Assembly (NCBI GenBank): GCA_041390825.1
Contig: JAWKPF010000004.1
Coordinates: 206,249 to 270,248 of the forward strand
DNA length: 64,000 nt
Origin: Thermomicrobiales bacterium
GTDB taxonomy: Bacteria > Chloroflexota > Chloroflexia > Thermomicrobiales > UBA6265
Direction: 5' to 3'
The first letter of the stretch is position 1, and the number at the start of each line of letters is the position of its first letter. The translations under genes were made by a program, and so were the position numbers. Shown here in pieces: positions 23,967-32,256 of this stretch. Under the pieces are notes generated by a model. The model did no database searches and was not told where the DNA came from. It saw only the letters and a program-made list of their open reading frames with translations.

Positions 23967-25928
23967 TCAGGTATGCGTGGTGGGCACGCGATTCAGAGCG
24001 GCTGCGACATGCTGCGCGATGGCCAGGAGTGGAGGGTCGCCAGATTCGGGATCTGGCAGGAGGGTGATGACCGGACCGGGCCACCGATCCGCCAGCGCAT
24101 GCGTGGCCGGGTCCGAGCTATGCAGGATGACCGTCCCGTTCGGTGAGAGCACGTCGAGGAGCACCGTCTCCACCGGTTCGCCAGAGGGGCGCAGCAGGTC
24201 CGACAGCGAGCGCAGCACGACCACATCGCAGATGTCGAACCCGAGTCCGTGGGTCACGATGCTTTCACTTTCGATCTCCACGACAGCGGTGTCCACCGCA
24301 GGATGGTTCAGCAGTGTCCGGGGACCAGTTGGATTGGTCCCATCGGCGCCGAGGTAGGTCATCCCGTCGATGACGATGCCTGCACGAGTGGCACGTCCCA
24401 CCGCGTGTCCCAACGCAGTGAGCTCCTCCGAGATGAGACGGCAGAGGTCGACCGAATTCTCGTCTTCGGTGACTGCGACGATCGGCGCGCGTACCGGTTG
24501 TCCAGGGGGAAAGAGAAGGTCGATGAGCGCAGGAGCGCCGTCGCGAGAAGCGCCTTCGCTTGGGCGGAGGTGCCGTTCGAAATCGGGCCGGCTGTTGATC
24601 TCGATGATGGCGCCGCCATCTGCCAGCATGGGACGGGAACAGTTCCGGGTGACGAAATCGATTCCGGCGATATCGAGGCCGATCGTTCGGGTTGCCTCGA
24701 TCAGCAGGCGGGCATTGTCTGGATGCAACTCGCCGGTGCAGTCTCGCGCCAGGCCACCGTCGCGCTTGTGGCCAATTTGCGGTTTGAGCGCAACCGTCCG
24801 TCCGCTTTCCGGAATCGATTCGAGGGTGAGTTGCTGGCGCTCCAGCATGAGCATGGTCTCGGCATCGATCGGGATTTGATGAAGCTCGGCGCGTTGCCGC
24901 CTGGGTTGCGCGTTCTCCTGGGCCACCAGTTGCTGGATCGAGCTTGTGCCGTTGCCGATCACGTGGGCTGGTATCCGCTGAAAGAGGCCGACCACCTGGT
25001 CTCCCACGATGAGGGCGCGGTAGACGTTTCCGGGGATGAATCGCTCGAGCAGGAGTGGTTTCGTTCGTGATTTGAGTTCTTGGGAGATGGTTTCGAAACG
25101 CGTCCGCAACTCGGTTTCGTCACGGATGTCGACGAAGACGAGATACGAGTCTGCCTGATCCATCGGCTTCAGCACGACCGGATAGCCGATGCGCGCGGCA
25201 CGTTCGCAGGATTGCTCGGCGTCGCGAACCGGTACCGCTTGTGGAACGGGGAATCCCGCGCTGGCCAGAAAGCGATTGGTCAGCAGCTTGTCATCCGAGA
25301 TGAGGTTGCCCAACGCAATGGTGCGAGAGGTCATCGTTCCCAGGATGCGTTGGCGAAAACGACCGTTGCCGAGCTCGACGATGCGCCCGCGAGGATCGGT
25401 GGTGCTGAGTGGAATGGCGCGCCGTCTCGCTTCGGCGGCAATGGCGCGGCCGACTGGTCCGTGATCGTAGGCACGATTTAATCTCGCGAGCAGCGCCAGT
25501 TCCCGATCGAGCGTGAAATCCGGTTCGCTGCCGTAGAGCGTGTGATTCATGAGCCGCAGCGCGAGATGGGCCGCGACCTTTCCTGTGCGCCTGTGCAATG
25601 CCTCGAACGCGAACCTGGTCGATTGGTGGAACGATTGCTCGACCGGCGCCTCGCACATGCGCTGGAAGACAACCGACAGCCAACCGGCCCACTCCATCGG
25701 ATTTGCCGATGCGGGAGCGGCTCGCTGACCGCATGCGGGACTCATGGTCGAGCCGAGCCCGGATTCGCGCAGAGCATGCTCGAGCGCTCTGCGTGCGCCA
25801 TCGGTGATGAGACCGTTGGGAGGTTTTACACCCAGATCGACGCAGTAGATTGGGGTCGATGACCAGACGTTTGGCCCAGGGAACCAGGTGGCCGATTGGA
25901 GCCTGAGCGTCACAGGGATTCGCTCCAA
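23967..25928 (-). CDS. cyanophycin synthetase-like ATP-grasp ligase with degenerate Mur-ligase domain (CphA2-like)
   Basis: A 653-residue protein. The N-terminal domain (1-200) opens with SATWFPGPNVWSS, matching the GPN-W-S start of cyanophycin synthetases. An ATP-grasp domain follows at about 205-480 (LISDDKLLTNRFLASAGFPV, VVLKPMDQADSY, DIAGIDFV, IIEINSRPDFERHL). The last ~170 residues align with the start of the Mur-ligase half, but the ATP loop, normally GTNGKTT, reads VAVTEDENSVDL, and the C-terminal ligase lobe is missing (CphA1 is ~870-900). CphA2 enzymes, which polymerise beta-Asp-Arg dipeptides with one ATP site, show the same loss. The start is TTG (or GTG just inside), poorly defined. 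It lies between cysteine-rich genes D and E. Confidence 0.8.
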   Translation of the reverse strand: MERIPVTLRLQSATWFPGPNVWSSTPIYCVDLGVKPPNGLITDGARRALEHALRESGLGSTMSPACGQRAAPASANPMEWAGWLSVVFQRMCEAPVEQSFHQSTRFAFEALHRRTGKVAAHLALRLMNHTLYGSEPDFTLDRELALLARLNRAYDHGPVGRAIAAEARRRAIPLSTTDPRGRIVELGNGRFRQRILGTMTSRTIALGNLISDDKLLTNRFLASAGFPVPQAVPVRDAEQSCERAARIGYPVVLKPMDQADSYLVFVDIRDETELRTRFETISQELKSRTKPLLLERFIPGNVYRALIVGDQVVGLFQRIPAHVIGNGTSSIQQLVAQENAQPRRQRAELHQIPIDAETMLMLERQQLTLESIPESGRTVALKPQIGHKRDGGLARDCTGELHPDNARLLIEATRTIGLDIAGIDFVTRNCSRPMLADGGAIIEINSRPDFERHLRPSEGASRDGAPALIDLLFPPGQPVRAPIVAVTEDENSVDLCRLISEELTALGHAVGRATRAGIVIDGMTYLGADGTNPTGPRTLLNHPAVDTAVVEIESESIVTHGLGFDICDVVVLRSLSDLLRPSGEPVETVLLDVLSPNGTVILHSSDPATHALADRWPGPVITLLPDPESGDPPLLAIAQHVAAALNRVPTTHT

Positions 25929-25968
25929 CGCGTGATCCCTGACGACGAGATGCGGATTTGAACGCGAA

Positions 25969-25993
25969 TCAGCCGGTCAGATCGACCGGCTGA
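25969..25993 (-). terminator. terminator-like hairpin after cysteine-rich gene E
   Basis: TCAGCCGGTC (25969-25978), loop AGATC, and the perfect complement GACCGGCTGA (25984-25993). It lies 42 bases past the final stop of gene E and before the ligase-like gene read in the same direction. Confidence 0.65.
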
Positions 25994-26034
25994 ATCAGGA
26001 GTGAATCGAGCGTCATTCGCTCGCGACGCGTTCA

Positions 26035-26556
26035 TCACGGATCGGTGCATTCACCGGTATCGACTTGACACTCCCCGCTGCAGCATTCGGAATCGTCGGT
26101 ACATGGCGCCGAAGCGCCACCGCCGCATGGGATGCAGAAGCCAGCATCGCACTTGCCGAGCTCACCGGTGTCATCGGTATCGCATAAGGATCCCTGGAAC
26201 GTATTCGTGTCGCAGAAGCCGCTCGGACAGTAGACGCAGTTGAGATCGTAGCCGTAAAGCACCTGGCAGTTTGCGATCTCTTCGAGTGCCGACCCGCAGC
26301 ATTCCTGGCATTGACCGTTGTCACACCTGACCAAGCTACTGTCCGCGCAACTGCAGACCCCATTCACGCAGAGCCCGTTGGGGCAGCACATCGATCCGCA
26401 CGGAGATGTGCCGGCATCACAGCATTCACCGGAGTTGTGATTGCATTGACCGTCGGGGCAGCATCCGCCGGGAAGAAGTCCGCAGGCCTCGGTGCCTGGC
26501 AGGCATTCACACCCGGTCCGGTTGTCGAACATTGGTAGATGGCAGCGCTGCAACAA
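26035..26556 (-). pseudogene. C-terminal part of cysteine-rich paralog E beyond a frame break
   Basis: A 173-codon frame continuing the cysteine pattern of gene E (CECLPGTEACGLLPGGCC, GECCDAGTSPCGSMCCPNG, ECCSGECQVDTGECTDP). It is in the same frame as gene E, but ~70 bases between them (about 26515-26595) read correctly only in a third frame, as CCPEGFIACGGICCSAA. An extra base near 26592 and a missing G near 26515 would explain this. Translation from the internal ATG is unlikely, so this is the stranded end of gene E or an assembly artefact. Confidence 0.7.
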
Positions 26557-26580
26557 ATGCCGCCACAGGCGATGAAGCCC

Positions 26581-27672
26581 TCAGGGCAGCAGGCGGCCAC
26601 CGGTCACCGCATTGGTGCCGCAGCGAATCTCCGGGCAACATTCGGCCCCACAGGCGATGTCCTGCCCGGAACAGCAGTCGCCGTCAGTGGTGCAGAGTTC
26701 ATCCAGGCAGCAGATGCGGGCCGATCCACAGCATGTGAAGAGCTCATCGCAGCAGGCGTTGTCTCCGGTGCCGCAGGGGGTTTGCAGGGCATCGCAACAT
26801 TCGTTGGCGGTTTCGTTGCACTGACCCAGAGGGCAGCAATTCCCACCGCAGCATGTCGCGGAGCTCTTTTCGCAGCATCCGGCTGCATCGGTTGGGCAGT
26901 ACTCGTAGAGATCACTGCTGAGGCATTGGCCCCGGCAACAGATTTCGTCGCTGGAGCAATCGACCGGCTGGCAGTGCCCGAAGACGCATACCGCCTCGCA
27001 GGAGCCATTCGTTGGCGTCGGGCAATCGCTTGTCTCGCAACAACCGCCAGTGGAGAAGTCGGCACAGTACCGTCCGTTGGTTCCGCTGCCACAGCAGGTT
27101 TCGCCCGCATTGCAACAGATATCGTCGCTGTCATCACCACCGAGGCAAACCTGTTCGGCCGGGCAACAGGAATCGTTCCCCAGGAGTCCGCCGTGGCAGA
27201 AGGTGTCGCAGCAACCATCGACACGGCAGCAGTCCTGCGCGGAGAAGCAGCACTCCACCCCATCGTCTGAGTCGCAGAAGTACTGGAGCGGTGGAAGCCC
27301 GCCGGGGCGAGGGTTGGTGCTACAACAAAGTTCCTCGCCGTAGCAGACGCCATAGCAACAGGCGTTGTCACAACACTCGCTATGCGCGGCGCCGATTCCG
27401 GCTGGATTGCAACAGTCGGGGCCGCATTTCTCCGGACCTGGCGCCTTGGGGGTTTGACAAACGCATTGCCCACCGACGGGAGTCTGTTGACCGGGACAGG
27501 ACGGAGGTTTCGGGGTGGGGGTGGGACGCCGGGCTGCATCGGCATCGTCGTCCAGAAGGATGCTCCCAGCCGTCGCCGCTCCACCAAGGCCGAGCAAGCC
27601 TTTGAGAAGCGTCCGCCGATTCGCGCCGGCAGCAAGCGACTTGGTTAGCGAATCGAACCGACGATCGTCCAT
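26581..27672 (-). CDS. cysteine-rich Tat-type secreted protein, paralog E (interrupted)
   Basis: A frame of 363 codons from ATG 27672 (GAGAGGAG upstream) to an early TGA at 26581. The family start is MDDRRFDSLTKSLAAG and NRRTLLKGLLGLGGAATAG, then RRPTPTPKPPSCPGQQT and the conserved block (EKCGPDCCNPAGIG, HSECCDNACCYG, CYGEELCC). Further loops include CCRVDGCCDTFCHGG and CCEKSSATCCGGNCCPLG. The product may be stable, being as long as its relatives, but cysteine-rich coding sequence continues to 26035 after a double frameshift, so the full protein would be ~545 residues. It has its own promoter at 27782-27809. Confidence 0.8.
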   Translation of the reverse strand: MDDRRFDSLTKSLAAGANRRTLLKGLLGLGGAATAGSILLDDDADAARRPTPTPKPPSCPGQQTPVGGQCVCQTPKAPGPEKCGPDCCNPAGIGAAHSECCDNACCYGVCYGEELCCSTNPRPGGLPPLQYFCDSDDGVECCFSAQDCCRVDGCCDTFCHGGLLGNDSCCPAEQVCLGGDDSDDICCNAGETCCGSGTNGRYCADFSTGGCCETSDCPTPTNGSCEAVCVFGHCQPVDCSSDEICCRGQCLSSDLYEYCPTDAAGCCEKSSATCCGGNCCPLGQCNETANECCDALQTPCGTGDNACCDELFTCCGSARICCLDELCTTDGDCCSGQDIACGAECCPEIRCGTNAVTGGRLLP

Positions 27673-27781
27673 TCCCGCTCCTCTCTGAACCGTGCCGCCG
27701 AGGTGAACTGCGTGTACGGCCGCGAGGCCGCGAACTGGATCTCAGGAATGCGTTGGAAGTTCCGTATTTTTCAGTGTTCAC

Positions 27782-27809
27782 ATCATATGGTTTGGCAAGC
27801 GAAAGTCAA
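27782..27809 (-). promoter_or_regulatory. sigma-70-type promoter of cysteine-rich gene E
   Basis: On the - strand TTGACT (27809-27804), a 16-base spacer and TATGAT (27787-27782) lie ~110 bases before the start codon, in an AT-rich patch. The layout equals that of gene D. Confidence 0.65.
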
Positions 27810-27943
27810 TACCTGTTTTGATTGGTTATTGGGACATAGAGGGCGATGCCCGACGCAGAATCATGTCGGCGATTACCGACCAGGGGAATGGGACCCACCG
27901 CCGCGACGATCCAGGAGCGGCGAGATTTGTTTTGGTTCAGGGA

Positions 27944-29020
27944 TCAGGCGATGCCCAGGCACTCGCCGGTTTCGGCGTAGCAACTGTAGCCGTCGGGGCA
28001 TTCCACCGGGATGCAGGTTCCGGCGTCACACGTCTCGCAGAGCGTGCAGAGGGTGTCGTCGGTGGAGCAGACGCCCTCGGAGCACGTGGCGCACGCGCCT
28101 GGACAGGCGGGGGAATAGGAGCAGGCGCCGTTCGAGCAGGTTGCCAGGGTGCAGGCGTCCGCGCCGGCACAATCGGCATCGACGAAGCACTCGACCGCGG
28201 TGCAGACGCCGCCCAGGCAGGCTTCGCCGACGCCGCAGTTGGCGTCGTTGCAGCAATTGCCGGTGACGCAGATGGGCGCGCCCGCGGCATTTGCGCAGCA
28301 GACAGCCCCGTCGGCGCAGACGTGCTGGCGGCAGACGCCGATCTCGCAGGTCACGTAGCACGCGCCGGGTTCGAGCGCGCAATCGGTCACCGAGCAGCAC
28401 GCGCCGGCGCCTCCCGGGATGCAGGTATTGGCATTGGAACCGGCGCCGCAGCAAAGCTCACCCGCGGCGCAGCAGAGATCGTTGTCGATACCGGGGCAGA
28501 AGCTGGCGACCGGGCAGCAGAGGTTTTCCCCATAGCAATGACCGGCGCAGCACGCGTTGTCGCAGCATTCGGAGTAGTTGGCGTTGCCTGGATCGAGATG
28601 AGGGTGGCAACAGTGGTCGCCGCAGACCTCGCCGCGGGTCGTATCGGTCTGATCGGCGCTGACATTGCAGCAACCGTCCTTGCTGGTGCACCGGCCGGTG
28701 CAGATGGCGTCCTGACAGCATGTCTGGGTTGCGGGATCGAGGCAACCGCATTCTGTTTCGACCAGTGGCTCGACGCAGATTTCGGCCTCGGCCGCGAGCG
28801 ATTGCACGACCTGGGTGGGCGATACCGGCTCGCTCGGCTCACGCAAGGGTTCCGTGGAACTCGGCGTGCCCGCAGGGGCCTGTGCGGCCAATCCGCCGCG
28901 GATCGATCCGCCCCCGATGACCGCAGCCGCGCCCGCACCAAGAAGACGGCGCACGAATGCGCGCCGGTGTTGTCCGGCGGCCAAAGCCCGGGTCAATCGG
29001 TCGAACGTTTGCTGATCCAT
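27944..29020 (-). CDS. cysteine-rich Tat-type secreted protein, paralog F (divergent)
   Basis: A 358-residue, more distant member starting at ATG 29020. The start MDQQTFDRLTRALAAGQHRR, then AFVRRLLGAGAAAV, keeps the twin-arginine pair but lacks the RRPTPTPKP hinge; instead a ~60-residue linker without cysteine follows. The core NANYSECCDNACCAG and HCYGENLCC is recognisable. The C-terminal half has repeats such as CFVDADCAGADACTLATC and CSTDDTLCTLCETCDAGTC. Base composition is more GC-rich than in the other paralogs. The segment upstream (29021-29274) is also the leader of the divergent phage portal gene, with no clear promoter for F. Confidence 0.78.
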   Translation of the reverse strand: MDQQTFDRLTRALAAGQHRRAFVRRLLGAGAAAVIGGGSIRGGLAAQAPAGTPSSTEPLREPSEPVSPTQVVQSLAAEAEICVEPLVETECGCLDPATQTCCQDAICTGRCTSKDGCCNVSADQTDTTRGEVCGDHCCHPHLDPGNANYSECCDNACCAGHCYGENLCCPVASFCPGIDNDLCCAAGELCCGAGSNANTCIPGGAGACCSVTDCALEPGACYVTCEIGVCRQHVCADGAVCCANAAGAPICVTGNCCNDANCGVGEACLGGVCTAVECFVDADCAGADACTLATCSNGACSYSPACPGACATCSEGVCSTDDTLCTLCETCDAGTCIPVECPDGYSCYAETGECLGIA

Positions 29021-29274
29021 CGTTGGGTTCCCAAACCCGTAGGGGTGACTCGCGCGGCACCGCCATGCCGAAGAGACGCGCGCTGCCCGTGCGTCTCGAC
29101 ATCATCTTAGCAGTCGAACCTTAACGATGAAAGCCGCAACGCTGGGATTTTGCTGGAGTTTTCGGCGCATTGTCCGCCATGAGCGGCATGCGATCGCAAC
29201 CATGGCGGCGCGCCGAGTGTTGGCGCTCGCCGCTCGGACTCGATTCGACTCAAGAGAGAAAGGGAACCAGGCAC

Positions 29275-30597
29275 ATGCTCGAACTGAACTGGCCGCAGGA
29301 ACTCGTCACCGACGCTGATCGGGCACGGTTCGCCCGCTACGAAGCGGCATTGGCGTTTTTCGAGGGCGATCAATGGCGTACGCGCCGCAAGCCGGGAGAA
29401 ACCCGATTGACCCTCAACTATGCGCGCGCGTTGTTGCAGAAGGTGGCGTCGTATGTCTTTCCCGCCGAGCCGCGGTTCACGGTATTGGTGGAAGGCGACC
29501 AGACAGATGCCAATCGTGCCGAGTATCTGCTGGCCGAAACGATTGCCCGCAACGACCTGGCCACGCTCGATATCGACCTGTGCGTTGCGGCAGCGGTGCG
29601 GGGAGATGCGGCGGTCAAGGTCTCCTGGGACGCCCGGCGGGGATGTCCTCGCGTGGCCGCGGTCGATCCCGGCACGTTGGTGGTGCGGACCGCGCCGGAC
29701 GATCCCCGGCGTATTTTGAGCGTCACCCAGTGTTATGGCGTGCGAGGGGAGGACATCGGGGCGCTATTTGGCGACGGGCCCGATCGCGCGCATCTCGATC
29801 CAAACCGACGTTATCAGGTGGTCGAGCGGTGGACCGACGAACGGTGGAGCGTCACGGTCGCCGAGCAGCTCCTGCGGGACGACGCGAACCCGTACGGTTG
29901 GATTCCCTACGCGATGCTGGCGAATCATCCTGGTCTGGACGGCGTCTGGGGCGAATCCGATCTGACCGATCTCTATGACATCTGCCGCGAGATCAATCGC
30001 CGCATGAGCGTGCTGTCGCAGGTGCTGGAGCTTTCGGGCGCGCCCATTGCGGTGCTGGAGAATGTCGACGGCTCCGAAGGAATCGCGGTCGGACCGGGTG
30101 CAAAGTGGGAGTTGCCGGAGGGGTCGCGCGCCTATCTGCTCGACCTGCTCGGCAGCGGCGGGGTCTCCTTGCATATCGACTATATCGGGCAGCTCTTTCG
30201 GGTGCTGCACGATCTGAGTGAAACCCCGCGCACCGCGTTTGGCGATTCGGGACGAGCGATCTCCGGAGCGGCGCTCGAGGTCGAGATCCAGCCGCTCATC
30301 CAGAAGGTGGCGCGCAAGCGCCGCCAGTGGGACGCGTTCTACCGGGAGCGAAACTGGCGCTTGCTCGACTTGCTGGAACGGTTTGGCGGGGAAGCGTTCG
30401 GCGGCTTGCGCCAGACCAACACGATCTGGCCGAATGTGCTCCCCAGCGATGCCGAACTGGCGGTTCGCTCTGCGGTGGCGTTGGTCGAATCGGGTATCCA
30501 ATCCCGCCGCACCGCGCTTGCCACCCTCGGCGCGACCGATCCGGATGCGGAGCTGGCTCGTATCGCGCTGGAGCGCGCCGAGCCTACGTCACGGTAA
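29275..30597 (+). CDS. phage portal protein (SPP1 gp6-like type)
   Basis: A 440-residue protein forming, by family, the twelve-fold ring through which the terminase pumps DNA into the head. Visible marks are the N-terminal FARYEAALAFFEGDQWRTR, the LNYARALLQKVASYVF helix, a beta-rich wing region (about 95-210), the crown lead-in DLYDICREINRRMSVLSQVL, and the late AISGAALEVEIQPLIQKVAR with KRRQWDAFYRERNW, all usual in gp6-like portals. The start is ATG 29275; the frame opens earlier but the upstream codons lack family features. It is intact and full length, though far from the terminase. Its end overlaps the convergent cupredoxin-like gene by 14 bases. Confidence 0.85.
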   Translation: MLELNWPQELVTDADRARFARYEAALAFFEGDQWRTRRKPGETRLTLNYARALLQKVASYVFPAEPRFTVLVEGDQTDANRAEYLLAETIARNDLATLDIDLCVAAAVRGDAAVKVSWDARRGCPRVAAVDPGTLVVRTAPDDPRRILSVTQCYGVRGEDIGALFGDGPDRAHLDPNRRYQVVERWTDERWSVTVAEQLLRDDANPYGWIPYAMLANHPGLDGVWGESDLTDLYDICREINRRMSVLSQVLELSGAPIAVLENVDGSEGIAVGPGAKWELPEGSRAYLLDLLGSGGVSLHIDYIGQLFRVLHDLSETPRTAFGDSGRAISGAALEVEIQPLIQKVARKRRQWDAFYRERNWRLLDLLERFGGEAFGGLRQTNTIWPNVLPSDAELAVRSAVALVESGIQSRRTALATLGATDPDAELARIALERAEPTSR

Positions 30598-31481
30598 AGA
30601 CGACGAATTGCCCCAGGACGGAGTGCGGCAAGCCAGAGTCGCGATCCGCCACCTGGCAAAGCGCCAGATAGGCGCCTGGTGGAAGATCGATCTGAAGCCA
30701 TGCCTCGACACCGGCAGACATCGTGCCCGATCCGCCGATTTCGACCAATTGGCTCAGGTCGATCGGGGCGACATTCGGAGCGACTGGTTCGGGCGAAGCG
30801 CCATATGCGGCGGCGAGCGCGGCATTGACTCCGGCGGCGGTCAGTTCACCGGGGTAGGAGTAGATGGAGATGAAGTGCGGTTGGTTGCCGTCGTTTTCCA
30901 GTTCCCAGACGAGGTCGCCTGCCCGGAGACCGCTGCCCAGCTCGAACGCGAAGTCCTCGAAGTTCACATCGACATCGGAATCCGGGTCGTCTGGCGATCC
31001 GATCTCGCCAGTGACCTCGAGTTGCTGGGCCAACAGGCTGTTCGCTTCGCCGCCATAGACGAAGACGGCCACCACCCAACTTCCGGCAGGCAGATCGATC
31101 ACCGCCTGTCCGGTGCGGCCCGGTTCGGCCGAGACGCCACCGCCGATCAGATTGTCGTAGAAGCCGGGTGGCGGCAGGTTGGACGCGGCGGCTGACTGGA
31201 AGTCGGGTATCAGGTCTGCGGCGGATGTGCCGTCTGGCGCGCGATAGAACTCGACTGCCATCGAAGCCGCCGCGCTCCGATTCTCGAGCTCCAGGTAATA
31301 CCGGTCGGCGTCCAGTTCGGTCGGGGCGGTCAGGGTGACCCCGTCGGAGGTCACGATCACCTCGGGCAGGCCAAGCTCGTCCAGCGGCATGGCGGGAAAT
31401 GCCTGCTCCTGCGCCGATGCTTGCGCCAGGCCGCTCGCCAGGGTGAGCAGCACCATCGTTGCCATCATCCAGTGGCGCATG
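30584..31481 (-). CDS. secreted protein with cupredoxin-like domain
   Basis: A 298-residue secreted protein, start at ATG 31481 (AAGGAG nine bases upstream), signal peptide about 1-24. Two beta-rich parts are seen. The first (about 35-160) contains LTAPTELDADRYYLELEN. The second (about 165-298) resembles a copper-binding plastocyanin-type domain: DLVWELENDGNQPHFISIY supplies one His, and LPPGAYLALCQVADRDSG followed by LPHSVLGQF supplies Cys and a second His. The usual axial Met is replaced around LGQF, perhaps by Gln, so copper binding is uncertain. It runs into the phage portal gene from the other side with overlapping stop regions. Confidence 0.7.
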
Positions 31482-31607
31482 GGGCAAGCTCCTTTCCGGA
31501 AATCGCGGCCACTGCCATCTAGCTTACCCGCCCGGCGACGCATCGGGCGCTCTGCGAGCGGCCTGGGCTGCTCGCCTTCTCTCTTCCAGAAACGAAAGGA
31601 ACCTGAT

Positions 31608-32207
31608 ATGACGACCCGTGCCGAATTGCGCGCCAGCTTGCGCGTTCGTCTCGAAGACCCCACCCCCGCGCCGCTGTGGTCCGATGCGGTGCTGCACGAT
31701 TTTCTGCGGGAGGCGTTGCATCGCTACAGCGCCCGTTTCCCGCTCCAGCAGACCGAAACCGTCGTCGCTGTTGGCGGAGAAGCGACGCTGACGCTCAGCG
31801 GACCCGCCTCTGAACGTGATATCGCCCATGTCTATCTGCCGAACGGCAACCTGCTGCCGAAATCGGTCGAGGGAGATACCGCAGCCGGATGGTCGTTCTG
31901 GAACGACGCGTTGACGCTGTCCGTTCCGGCTCCGGCCGGGAACTGGCGCATCGATTTCTACGCCGTCCGACCGCTGCCGGATGACGATGTCACCCAGGTC
32001 GAACTGCCCGATAGAGATGTCGAGATCGTGGTGCTCATGGCTGCCAGTGGAGCGTTGTTGCGGCGCTCGGTCGAGGTTGGCAAACGCGGGCTCGATACGT
32101 CGAGCCTGGCGCTCGTTCGGGTGGCCGAAGCTTATGAACGGGCCGCGGAGTCGTTGATTCGCGCCCGATTCCGGCGCGCTGCCGGCAGTGTGCTGCGGAC
32201 TGGCTAA
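31608..32207 (+). CDS. phage head-tail adaptor-type protein
   Basis: A 199-residue protein starting at ATG 31608 after AAAGGA. The N-terminal helices (TTRAELRASLRVRLED and VLHDFLREALHRYSARFP), a central beta domain (ISGPASERDIAHVYLPNG region), and a C-terminal helical stretch (ALVRVAEAYERAAESLIRAR) match the small DUF-type adaptor or neck proteins found after portal and capsid genes in Chloroflexota and actinobacterial phages. By position it would join head to tail. Evidence is profile and context, not a catalytic motif. It is separated from the portal gene by the - strand cupredoxin-like gene. Confidence 0.65.
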   Translation: MTTRAELRASLRVRLEDPTPAPLWSDAVLHDFLREALHRYSARFPLQQTETVVAVGGEATLTLSGPASERDIAHVYLPNGNLLPKSVEGDTAAGWSFWNDALTLSVPAPAGNWRIDFYAVRPLPDDDVTQVELPDRDVEIVVLMAASGALLRRSVEVGKRGLDTSSLALVRVAEAYERAAESLIRARFRRAAGSVLRTG

Positions 32208-32215
32208 GTCGAGCG

Positions 32216-32242
32216 CCCCGGTCCGCGGCTGGCGGACCGGGG
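32216..32242. terminator. bidirectional terminator
   Basis: CCCCGGTCCGC (32216-32226), loop GGCTG, and the perfect complement (32232-32242), eight bases past the adaptor stop and 15 before the end of the convergent secreted gene. Confidence 0.75.
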
Positions 32243-32256
32243 TTCGCGCCGATGTG

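Noticed and set aside
26581..26583. In-frame TGA in cysteine-rich gene E as a possible selenocysteine codon
   Set aside because: The ~70 bases around it read as typical family sequence (CCPEGFIACGGICC) only in another frame, which points to a double frameshift; no SECIS-like structure was evident.
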